Shown in pieces: positions 23,101-32,605 of a stretch of DNA of 64,000 nt. Source of the DNA: Trichuris trichiura. Lineage: Eukaryota; Nematoda; Enoplea; Trichinellida; Trichuridae. Location: contig JBAJFE010000014.1 of NCBI GenBank assembly GCA_037903355.1, positions 2,418,001 to 2,482,000 on the forward strand, written 5' to 3'. Position 1 is the first letter of the stretch. Each line of letters opens with the position of its first letter. The notes under the pieces were generated by a model. That model made no database searches, had not been told where the DNA came from, and was given only the letters and a program-made list of their open reading frames with translations. The position numbers and the translations under genes are program-made.

Positions 23101-26100
23101 CAAGGCTTGGTAGACCATTGCGTCTTAATCTTGAAATAGGCTAAAGATTGTTTCAGTGTTCGCTTTCACACTAAGCTGCGCGTGAAACGTCAAGCTGTGG
23201 GACCTCAACTAGACTTTTCCGAAGACATTCTTAAGTGTCGATTGAAGGTACTCTCGCACGGCAGTTCTGCTCTTCGGGCAGAATTTGCCCATGGTGCAAA
23301 GTACGAAAGGGAATGGGCTTGCGGAAAAGGAGCCGTTGAGCAGCCCCAAGAAAAGGAACACGAGTTGTTCATTCGCGTATACACCTGCGACTTGCCTTAA
23401 CAAGTGCCTATTTTTTGAATGATTGGCTTTTTAGGATTCCAATAGAGACTGGCTGAACCCACTGAAATTTGAATTTTCCGTATCGTTGTCGAAGTCAAAG
23501 CCAAGTTTTTCTCGCGAAGCCGTTTCTCTTCCTGATATCAATGACCATCCAGTGTTGGACAAGAAAGGCTCAAAAAAAGAATTCATGGTACGCTATGCGT
23601 TAATAAAAGCCTATATTAAACTGAACATACGACGTTTCATAATTGTTTGTGCAACATGTTTTTATGCTCTGGGGTTCATCACAAAGCGCGGATGAGCAAA
23701 AGTCCTTAGGCCTAAACTAAAAATGGAGAACAATTATGTGTATATGATCTTTCCGTTTAGCATTAAGCTTAAGTGGCGTACGCCAACTGTGACGATCGGG
23801 AGAAAGCGCAAAAAATTTGACTACGCGAGATTTTTGTCCTTCGGGATATGGAAGCGCACCGCTTTTTTTAGCTACGAGAAACCGCCTATAGGACAACTGT
23901 TTAGTTTGGAGCTTTTGGGGTTGCTTATTTCCCATCTTCAGCACGGTAAAAAATGGATCAAGTGCATTTAGTTTCCTTCTTGATTGAAGTCGATACATAG
24001 GCAAACCTGAACGCTCCGAAGTACACTGGTGTCACGCAGGCGCGTGTTCTTCGTTTAGGATTAGCCGCAAAAGTAATCCTTTACCTGAGTTAATCTTTCA
24101 GTCTTAACTTTTTCCCAATGTCGTTTATGTTTATAAGTAAACTAAAGAAATGCCCTATGAAGAAGTGGATGAGTAACTAAGCCACGATAAACAGAATCCT
24201 TTATCAGAAAGATTTTTACCCAATTATATTCCGCACGAAGATAATAGGTGCCCACGTGTCGCACGAACGTGCTAGTAAGCCAATAGCGTGGGGCCTACGC
24301 TTGCAAATACAGCTCGAAAGTTATTTAAGTTAGGAAACTTCCAGAAATGAACGTATCTTTTGTCTCTGCTCTATGATGTATAGCTCTATATGCTTTTTAT
24401 CCCTCCACATTATTGTTCCGTGAAGTGTTGATGCTTTATTTGACAATTTGAAATCTGAAGGTGTCTGAGCATTATGAACGCCTCATACTGACTTAGGCTT
24501 CTTCCCTCTGGCTTTGCTTTACTGCACGCATACGTATTGACTCTTTTACTTCTAACCTGATAGGCTAGAAACAGGTAAACTGATTGAAAAAAGTGAGCAT
24601 AGCTGTTCGTTTCGTTTAATTATAAAATATGTTGTAGATTGAGTTCAACAAGAAATGCGGTCCAGACAACAAGTGCGTCAGCGACCTTGCCTTGCAATGC
24701 TTCTTTGTTGACTTAGCTAGGTACACCTTTTCTAATATATCTGCTTTCTTTGAAAGACACTGCTTGTCAGGGAATCGAAGTCGGACGTTTATGTTAAGCA
24801 AGTAGGCAAGGACGATGAGCTGGATTTGCAATACCGTTTGTTGAACAAAGGAGAACGCGCTTACGAGAGTTCCTTATTTGTGCTTTACAATGAGGACGAA
24901 TTGGAAAGGCCGATGCTATTGCAAAAGGTTTGGTTTGCATGGATCACTTTGGCAGAGTACAACCGAAGAACTTTCTTTACTTCAGGCGCATTACGGCCTA
25001 AATTTTGGCAAGTTCGAAAATGGTTTAATTGAAGTTTTGCTAGGAAACCCCTTAGAAGCAATGGCTGAGGTTGTAGAATATGCTACAGTAACTCTTTGCG
25101 TCTCGTGAACGTCTGCAGTTTCAGATTGTGTTTAGTCTAAGGTTTAAGCTCACGCGAGGTCGTTCCGAAGGATTGGGCGACGTTTTGGTGTTCGACTCAT
25201 ACGTCAATAGTACCAGCATGGAGAAATATGAAGACGACAATAGATGCAAGGCAAGCGTGAAGGTTATTAAAAAGGCAGAATTGGAAATAGTTGGTACCTC
25301 TGATCCCCAACTGGTTTATTTTGGCGGTAAAAGTTTCGGACAGTCGGCTGTCGAGTACGAAGAAGATATAGGCCCGCAAGTTGTACATACATATTTGGTA
25401 AGCTTTGTCAATCACTAAGTAGCGCGGGAGAAAGTCGCACTTTCTTCTGAAGGTGAGAAATGGAGGGCCATGGGGTGTCAATGATGTTACAGTTACCATT
25501 GATCATCCGTACCAAATCAGCGACATGCACGTTCGAGGAAAATGGGCTCTCTATTTGATGTACCTACCAATAATTGAGCTTCCCATACCTGGAAGCACAG
25601 TACGTTTTCCTTTATTAGCTTGCCGTTTTGTGAAGTCAACAAACATCCTTTTTTTAAAGACAACAGAAACCCGCAATTGTTATGTCGACTCGATGGCAGA
25701 GTACGTAAATCCCTTGGAAATCAAAGTAAGCGTTGCTACAAAAAAAGCTGCTGCATTTCTGCTTCGCTCAATGCACGTACTAACTGCTGAAGCAATTTTA
25801 ACAAGCGTGCTTTTTTTTTCAAACAAGCTCTTATGCATTGCGCATGGCTTGGTTGCATTTGCCATGTAAATCGATAGTAGTAACGTTTTCCACTCCTCCG
25901 TAGGGTGCATTTTGGGACCGCGAAGTCTCCGAAGTGACAAGATCAAAGCGGCAGGTACTGTAGTCGAACCCATTTTTGTTTTTGCTATTCCCAAGTGTAC
26001 CAACACTCAATGGCATACTTAGCAAACGGTGACAGCAGTGCTTGTCTATTGTTAACGAGTTTATGCTGGGAGGGCCATTGCTACATGGAGGAATTCTCTT

Positions 26101-29100
26101 CTTAAAGCAGATTTCATGGGTTCTTAATCTATACGGAACTTTCTTTACCTAAGATGCTACTTGTGATTTTTTTAAAAAAATTAGCAGTGGATAGGATGGA
26201 TAATAGTTGCAAATTCCCTTTAGAACAATTTCTAAAGGATGCATTAGGAGTTTTAGACAGACCTGTGATGTAGAAGAGGAGGCTCAGAAAATTGTCAGAG
26301 TGATTTGCTAATTATTGCCCTAAGTGGTATGAATATGTTCACTGTGAACAGTAGCTGTACCCAAAACGTCTGAAACTAATAGGAGGCTTGCAGGATGGAC
26401 AGTTTACGTATGGCATAAAATATGGGCATTTCAGCTTCAATATCCATAAATATTATTATTCCTATTAGTGAAACCGCCTTGCGCGTTTCAAAGCATTAAT
26501 GCTGTCCCAGTTTACCTCTCAGACGCATTTAAAAAGCAATTTTCATTTGGTAGGCTTTGTATGTCTTGGAATGCGAGCTTGTTTTAAGGGATCAGAATAG
26601 CTTGCAGGGGGCCTGGCCAGTTTAAAAGCACATGTCTTGTAAGCGTAGGTAGACTTTCCACATTTAGGCAGACCAACTATTCGTACAAGAAAAAGTGAAG
26701 CTTGGTATATCTGAACAATAATTACGTGAGATTAGTATTAGTGAAATTTCTAAGCTGATTCATTCAGGATAGTCCTTGCGCAATCTTCTACGGTACAAGG
26801 CGGAAATCATTCCACAACATTTTACAAATATCCCTTTTTACTTTGGTTTTACTAAAAGGGAGTGGGGCAACCGCATCCGCAGTCCTTGCTGCCCCCATAG
26901 ACACGCAAACGAAAATTTCCAGCTCACCAGACGAGCGTAGGGATAAAAAGTTTAAACTAATCATCCCGTTCAGCTTGCTTCTCGCTAAACCATAATTCCT
27001 TGACTCATTTTTTTCGGCTCTCAATCCAGCCTATCTTTGCATCATGTTTTTAGCGTTCAGCATTATGGTGCGGATAAGCTACCCGTTCAAAGTTTTATTA
27101 ATATTGCGAAGCTTACGGGGACAGGAGTTCCCCGAAGGATTCGCAATAATAAATAAAACTTTGAACAGGTAGCTTATCCGTACAATAATGCTGATTCGCA
27201 CACCCGTTGGGAGAAACTGTTTTCAAAGTTTCTAGCGTTCTTCCTAATCGAGCATAGAACTTCTTAATTTTCGAAAATAGCTTGGTTTAGCATTAAATTA
27301 AATAGTCTTACTGGCTCAGACCTTTGTACTATGTAGCTTTGGATTGTTACAGGTTTCATGGCGCTTCCCTTGAATTTGATCTAAAAATATTCATCTTGAA
27401 GCCTATTGGAGGAATATCTACCCGACATTTCGTCATGACTACCTTTATGTATTGGTTCTCAGGTCCAAAGTCTGTGCTTGAATCTCAGTCGTGATAAGCC
27501 GTAAGCAAACTGCGGTCACATCAGCAATGTTAAAATGTCAATCCAGCGACCTACTACGCCGTCAGAACGGCCTTCACAAAGTCTAGCTCAGAACCATGTA
27601 ATGCCAGTGAAAATTTTCGCGTCAAAGTGTGCGCATTGAAACGCAGTTTTTCGACTAGCACATTACTGTATTGCGTTTTATTAATTTTCTCCTTATCTAA
27701 TGATTCCTAACTGTGCATTTTGGTCGGTATTCAGTGAGGTAACACTATGCACTTCAATGCTGGCCTTCCATGGCGGGTACATGTTTTCATCCTTGAAATT
27801 GTAATAGACCTATTCAGTGTAACACTGGAACAACTTCTAAAATTATTTGACCAAGTGCGGTCCGACGTCCTCCTTTGGAAGCTCCAATGGTTACCGGCGG
27901 TTCCATTGTGTCCCCAAGTATGGGAAGTTGCATAGCAAAAGCCGTATTTCAAAATTTGAACTTAACAGTCAGTTTTTTCATTCGTACCTGTCTGTTTCTT
28001 CTCTACTGCATAACGTAACAGTGTAAAGGGGATGTGCAGCTGCTTAAAGGTGGCATAGATGACCGACTTTTAATTTGGAAAGTTTTGAAAAATTACGCTT
28101 GGAGGAAGCGTTACTTATAAGGACAATGATACCCGTGCTTTCTATAAAGCAGGGATAGTATTATGAAAGAACACTTTATACCTTGGCATCATCATTGCTC
28201 AACTTTCACTTACACACGCTGAAGGTGTAACTTGTTTTGCTTCTGAAACGTAAGCTGTTTATTTTGCACACAGTAAGCGGGTTGCTTTCGTAAAGAACAG
28301 ACTTGAAGAATAAGTAGTGAAGCATTGTAAAGAAAATCAATAATTTAAACTTGAAGATAAAGCTTCATGTTTCAAGAAGTGTAGCTGAAAGGAAATCTAT
28401 TCAGAAATAGGCGTCAAAGCCAATAATAAAAAAAACAGCATTATCTCTGCGCGAAGGTAATGAACATGGGAAAACCGCGGTACGCACGCAATAGCAAGGG
28501 GATTTGCTACCGTCAGCCTTAGGAGCTGCCTGCTGCGAATCTTTATCTGTGACGAATACTTTGGCTCCGCTGCAGTTGGTTTACACAGTCCCTTACTGTT
28601 TTGTAAAGATAGCCACCGTAAAAGTAAGATCGCAAGGTGACTTCACCAGAAAAAAATGTTCGTTCAACATCAATTAGTCTACTTTTTAAAACAGCGACTG
28701 CTTTCGTCAGAGAAAATATTTGTATTCCTAGATCGGATCGGCTGAAGATGAAATCGAAGGAATGCGCATCGAAGGCGGAAAAGGGAAACAATCCCTAGAA
28801 AAAGTTGGCAAAGACAGCATTTCTAGTGGAAGTTCGATGCGCGAATTCCGTGCGCCAACTGAAACTATAGAAGAAGGCGGTGAAACGTATACGAGGGTTG
28901 TAATAGTAAGTCGTTTCGTGGTTGCGTACAATAGTTGCGGCTGCTTCCATCACGCTTTTTCAGAGCTGTCACAGGCAAGGACGGAAGAAGACTGCTAGCT
29001 GTTTCAAAATCCGTTGTTTACTGGACTACCTCGAGCCTAACATAACTGCGACGATTCGTGTGCGCAGTCGACTCTGGAATAGCACCTTTGTTGAGGTAGG

Positions 29101-29908
29101 ATTACTGCAAGCGGCATGCTGAACTTTTCGTAATCTGCCCAAAATATTAGAAAAATGCGCAAGCCAATTGTGTAATATTGATGATTGTCAATAATTTGTA
29201 ATGCACACGTTAACGGCCCCTTACGGAATGGTACTTAATTGAGCAAGGGCATCCTTACCGTGACACTGTTCAAACTAAACTGAAGGTTTGGTATCCGACG
29301 AAAGTTCGTTATCAGACAAACTTAATTATGTAAGGAAAAGCGAGACGCGTCCTGATGAGACTTTAAAAAGAAAAAGAAACCAGAATGTTTTGTATAGGTT
29401 GGTTTATATTATTCGCACGAGTTTTGCTCTCGTACGCATTGTGTGCATAATCCTAAATACATTCGCGCTCCTATTGAAATCAGGTTCAAGCTACTACCTT
29501 TACATTTTATTTTCTGCATCTGTTCCTGTTTCCCGACAGGATTACCGACATGTGGACCACTTGTTGATCGAGTCGCATGGCACAGTTGATATGAAAAGAT
29601 TCCAAGGAATCGAGGAAACAAACTATCTGGACAATGAAGCTACCGCCGTTACGCGCGTTCAACCGGACATGCCGAAAATTGCGGAAAAGAAAAGAGTACC
29701 TCTGTGGATAATCATTTTGGCCATTCTAGGCGGCATTTTTCTGCTGCTTCTCGTCACCATACTTTTGTGGAAGGTAAGCAACGCTTCGCCGTTACATTGA
29801 AGTTTTCTTTAACATTTTGCCTTGTAGTGCGGCTTCTTCAAAAGAGGTAAATATTACGATAAACCTTTGTACACGGCTGAATACAAGCGCAGCGACGACT
29901 ACGACTAG
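17180..29908 (+). CDS. Integrin alpha subunit (no I domain)
   Basis: Adhesion receptor alpha chain pairing with integrin beta at the plasma membrane. I can place 22 exons in unbroken phase: 17180-17325, 18729-18922, 19006-19076, 21610-21783, 21836-22001, 22055-22310, 22363-22465, 22526-22643, 22701-22947, 23008-23109, 23157-23376, 23435-23587, 24638-24720, 24771-24927, 24986-25069, 25125-25397, 25453-25599, 25660-25725, 28732-28905, 28964-29095, 29540-29773, 29828-29908; 1126 residues. Signal peptide MAFVLLLYYLTT, propeller start FNLDTDFPVYKVG, cation loops DINGDGFDDLVVGAP, DINNDKFNDIAIGAP and DLDNNGYPDLLVGAF, then calf-type domains, a transmembrane segment (VPLWIIILAILGGIFLLLLV) and cytoplasmic GFFKR ending DDYD. 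No inserted I domain. Long introns (19077-21609 and 25726-28731) carry fold-back elements. I cannot assign the laminin, RGD or PS3 class. Confidence 0.95.
19913..20155. mobile_element. 243-bp fold-back insertion with hammerhead-like motifs
   Basis: Flanked by direct repeats GAACAACGTCGGTT (19899-19912) and GAACAACCTCGGTT (20156-20169), 13 of 14 identical. The body is a long palindrome around about 20015 with one arm longer. Each arm reads, outward from the centre, through CTGAAGA ... GAAAGCTCCGGAG ... AACGGGACACTGCTACCGTAATAAAG. The longer arm ends at the right (ACAGTCCCGTAC...CACGTTTTCA). The same structure is present in opposite orientation at 20704-20948. Confidence 0.75.
19971..20008 (-). 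ncRNA. Hammerhead-ribozyme-like motif
   Basis: Minus strand: CCG, CTGAAGA, C, GGGTC / GACCC around GCGAAA, GAAA, GC, TC, CGG. The outer CCG/CGG pairs. The partner copy on the plus strand (from about 20026) is degenerate, with AAAGGTCC in place of GAAAGCTC. Confidence 0.5.
20704..20948. mobile_element. About 245-bp fold-back insertion, near-perfect palindrome
   Basis: Direct repeats AAATGACCATTCT at 20691-20703 and 20949-20961 bracket the insertion. Arms of about 90 bp (TGCAAAGGTTTTATTACGG ... and its complement) face each other around 20850. The left end has an extra segment TGAAAATGTGAT...GTACGGGACCG, homologous to the right end of the 19913-20155 copy. Two hammerhead-like motifs face outward in opposite directions. 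The near identity of the arms suggests either a recent insertion or arm-to-arm gene conversion. Confidence 0.8.
20794..20831 (-). ncRNA. Hammerhead-ribozyme-like motif
   Basis: Minus strand: CCG, CTGAAGA, C, GGGTC / GACCC, GAAA, GC, TC, CGG. The mirror copy at 20864-20901 on the plus strand has the same core, but its outer helix is weakened (CCG opposite CAG). Predicted scissile bond is after the C of TC. Confidence 0.5.
21043..21433. mobile_element. 391-bp fold-back insertion of a second subfamily
   Basis: Perfect 13-bp direct repeats ATTTCCTACTCGT at 21030-21042 and 21434-21446. Arms of about 160 bp (TTCATACGATATGTTTTCTTGCC ... and complement) meet near 21220. The right end is longer (GTAGTGATGG ... 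CGTCTTCAAG). The arms hold 'taccaacgaatggatgagca', the signature of the copies at 1.6, 36.6, 43.0, 52.95 and 59.4 kb, so those are probably single-arm relatives. Confidence 0.8.
21174..21212 (-). ncRNA. Hammerhead-ribozyme-like motif with compensatory changes
   Basis: Minus strand: TCG, CTGACGA, C, GGGAC / GTCCC around a 7-nt loop, GAAA, GC, TC, CGA. Compared with the 20 kb copies, helix II changed from GGGTC/GACCC to GGGAC/GTCCC, helix I from CCG/CGG to TCG/CGA, and position 7 from A to C. The mirror copy at 21227-21265 (+) keeps both helices and has A before the scissile bond. Confidence 0.55.
27060..27195. repeat. Fold-back element in the integrin intron
   Basis: Arms of about 50 bp: left CAGCATTATGGTGCGGATAAG... 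and right (reverse complement) CAGCATTATTGTACGGATAAG..., around a GGGGACAGGAGTTCCCC core hairpin. Different in sequence from the hammerhead-like family; it lacks CTGANGA/GAAAGC. No target duplication seen. Probably an unrelated MITE in the 3-kb intron 25726-28731. Confidence 0.6.
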
Positions 29909-30128
29909 CCGTTGTTCCAACGCAATGTACATGGCCGCGCATGGCGGCTCCCTTTTTACTCACCTGTGCTACCTTCCATAGCTGTTCTTCATTTGTTGAC
30001 TGTTATAATGCCCCTGTTACTTTCACTTTTCAAAAAGCCACGTTCTGCCGAACTGCTGTTTACCGCCATTTGGACATTTTCACTTTTCAAGCTTTTGTTA
30101 ACGTTAATGCCGTTGTTGTACCGTTTTT

Positions 30129-30809
30129 TTAATTCGTCAAATCGAAAGTGGTGCCATTTTCATTAACTCTAATCCGGAAACGCCCATTTTGTTTGTATTT
30201 GAGACTAAACCAACCGGGATGGTCGTCATCGGTTAGTAAACGACAAGCTTGGTCCGTATACAATCTAATCGTGGAAACTACTTGATCCAAACGTTCGGAC
30301 GATGAGATGAAGCTAATCACTACCGGCGTTATTGGAAAGCTGTTAATCTGTGTGCGCTTCGTTCGAATCCACTGACAGAGATCTTCCAGCAATGCTAGCA
30401 GAGCCGTCAAATTGTAGTTCTCACAATCATTTGCGTAATTGTTCAGTCCATCAAACATAATGCAGTCAGGCGTGGCGCCTAATGCGTGCAGCGTTGTTAT
30501 AAAAGTTACAAGCTCCCGGCGATCAGACATGTAAAGGAATTCCACCCTTCGAAGGTTGCTGACGTGAGGTTGCCATCTAGAAGGAAGAAGAGGAGCTTTA
30601 GCCGGTGGCTGAGGCTCAATGAGCGTCACGCAGCCACTTTTGCCGCTGATATGGGCAGCAAGTGTGAACAAGAGACCTGTGACAATTTCTGCTCCTTCAT
30701 TCGGAGCCACTAACGCAACGAAAGAGTCGCTATCGCTAAAAATCTCCTCTATCCATTCCATAGCGTCTCCTACTAAAATGATAAAAACGGTTGAGTCAGA
30801 ATGTTTCAA
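30129..30809 (-). CDS. SWSAP1-like RAD51-fold protein (putative)
   Basis: Single-exon frame of 226 codons from ATG at 30809 to TAG at 30129. The stretch NLRRVEFLYMSDRRELVTFI followed by HALGATPDCIMFDGLNNY resembles the Walker B half of SWSAP1, a RAD51-paralogue-like partner of the SWS1 Shu-type recombination factor. The C-terminus (GWFSLKYKQNGRFRIRVNEN) also fits that family. The same frame is open a further 100 nt upstream without an ATG and reads HVGFCPASRTGSNLLIELL, where a Walker A loop would sit. There is no GKT/S, so ATP binding is doubtful. An upstream exon joined near 30890 is likely. It lies directly 3' of another minus-strand gene (30883-32605) and partly overlaps its last codons in another frame. 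Family call is inference from memory. Confidence 0.55.
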   Translation of the reverse strand: MKHSDSTVFIILVGDAMEWIEEIFSDSDSFVALVAPNEGAEIVTGLLFTLAAHISGKSGCVTLIEPQPPAKAPLLPSRWQPHVSNLRRVEFLYMSDRRELVTFITTLHALGATPDCIMFDGLNNYANDCENYNLTALLALLEDLCQWIRTKRTQINSFPITPVVISFISSSERLDQVVSTIRLYTDQACRLLTDDDHPGWFSLKYKQNGRFRIRVNENGTTFDLTN

Positions 30810-30882
30810 TAACTCAATAAGCAGGTTACTGCCCGTCCTACTAGCAGGACAGAAGCCAACATGAAATAATCGTTTACTTCTA

Positions 30883-32605
30883 CTAATTAAAACCAGGACG
30901 CAGCCAATGCCATAAAATCGCTGCCATCAGGGCACCAGGTGAATACAGGAAGCGATCGGATGCAGAAACAATAAAAGGAACATTTCCAGGCCGCTTCACA
31001 TCAAGTGTATGGCGTGAGATAAAAGTTGCATTCGTTTCGGGCAACGGTGTCGCTGTAGTCGTAGTCTTGTGCGTCGGTTCGGCGCGGACAGTAGACAAAG
31101 GACTCATTTTTGGTAGGAATTCTTCCACGGCGGAGCCCAGAGTGAGTTCGGCGACTTTTTCGCCACATTCCGACTTTATAACATCATAAATGCACAACAC
31201 CGTGCTACTCTGGTAGCTGCAACGAAATAAGATTGATAACAGATTTCATCGGTTTCTTAACAAAGGAACTTAACAGTTACATGAAGCCAGATCCAGTAGG
31301 AACCTTAGCCTAAAAGCTTTTTATGACAGCATGCAAATTTTTTGCCAGCAATCAGGTTCCCTTCCAAGAGTCTATGAACAGAATGCGGTTTCGTCTAAGT
31401 AGAATCCCAAAGACTTAGTGTACGTTGAGTCTTAGATTTAATTATTACAAAAAATTCATCGAAGCTTTAAAATGGCCTATATTAATATTATGTTAACGGA
31501 ATGTCAAAAATAGAGGAAATGAAGTCGCTGAGATCTGTACGACTATTAATAGTTCGTTGCAACAATCGACTACTGCCTTTCCCGGAGCATTGACACACAT
31601 TACTAAAAATATGCGGCGTTGTACACAATAAGCATAAATGAAACAACGTGAGTATTTAAACAAGCTTAACGCGGAAAAGCCAACTGTGGAGAGGGGGAAA
31701 GTTGTTTCAACAGCTACGTGTTAATATTTTCCATTCCAAAGGTTACATTCATGCTGTAAACCATGGGCTAACATTAACTAGGGAAACGCTCATTTCAACA
31801 ATGCGTGTTAAGAGCAAGCATAGTGACACACTTCCGCATCGCGAAAGCATTTACTGCTGGTTAGACTGTTCGCCTACAGCCTGTCGGTTTAAAATATTAA
31901 TATTTAAGCAAAGTTTCCGCGGTATTGTTTATGAATTCACCATTCACCATTAACCAGTTTAAAACAATGTACCTTCCAACAAAATTGCTTATCATTTCGA
32001 ATAGGTGGACACCTTCCAGCAGATTTCTAGAACGTTGTTGACGTTGCAGGCTAGGCGGAGGTACAATATCCGACAAGCAACCTTTATCAGTAACTACGTC
32101 AACCATGGCGGCACTTAAGCAGGCAGAGTTGTTGTTCAGTGCTGAAACGAAACGGAGATAAAGGAAAATGCCTTGCAACAGCATCTCGCTAACCGGACAA
32201 TCGTAGCCCACCATCGTAACACCAGGCAATGACCACTTGAGCAAAGGCAATCATCATTTTTCGAAGCGTCCCGTCCATCATATCTGAACAGTGCAACAGC
32301 GATTGACCAATGCATGAGTCTTCAGGAACGTATTTTCTGAAGAAAAACTTTGAAAAAGAATTTTACCAAAATGCATTTGCCGGAAAATACTGGCAAAGCT
32401 TCTGCTTCGGAACAATACCAGCAATCGAAAGGCCTAAGTTAGCCCAAGCTTCCTGGTTGCACCAAGTCATCGTTGTGAAAGGGCACGGGGCCACAGGCTC
32501 CATGCCAGCGTTTGGAGAAGATCCCATAAGGTGATATGTCAACGGTTGTTGGGACGTATAACGAAGGCCAGTGTGCGCCTCCTGGCTGCTTCCTTCTGTA
32601 TGCAA
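30883..32605 (-). CDS. Unrecognised multi-exon gene, minus strand
   Basis: The last exon is about 31216-30883 (acceptor TCGTTGCAG; YQSSTVLCIYDVIKSECG ... LRPGFN, TAG), with a Thr-rich stretch HKTTTTATPLP. Upstream coding-like pieces on the same strand are 32605-32374 (SSPNAGMEPVAPCPFTTMTW ... QYFPANAF, then GTAAAA), about 32330-32220 (KYVPEDSCIGQSLLHCSDMM) and 32250-31900 (GYDCPVSEMLLQGIFLYLRF ... CLSDIVPPPS). They have good composition and Cys/Trp content but I could not make all phases agree, so the exact model is open. I do not recognise the family. Confidence 0.45.

Noticed and set aside
27060..27195. Hammerhead interpretation for this palindrome
   Set aside because: No CTGANGA or GAAA core at the right places; it is a plain fold-back repeat.
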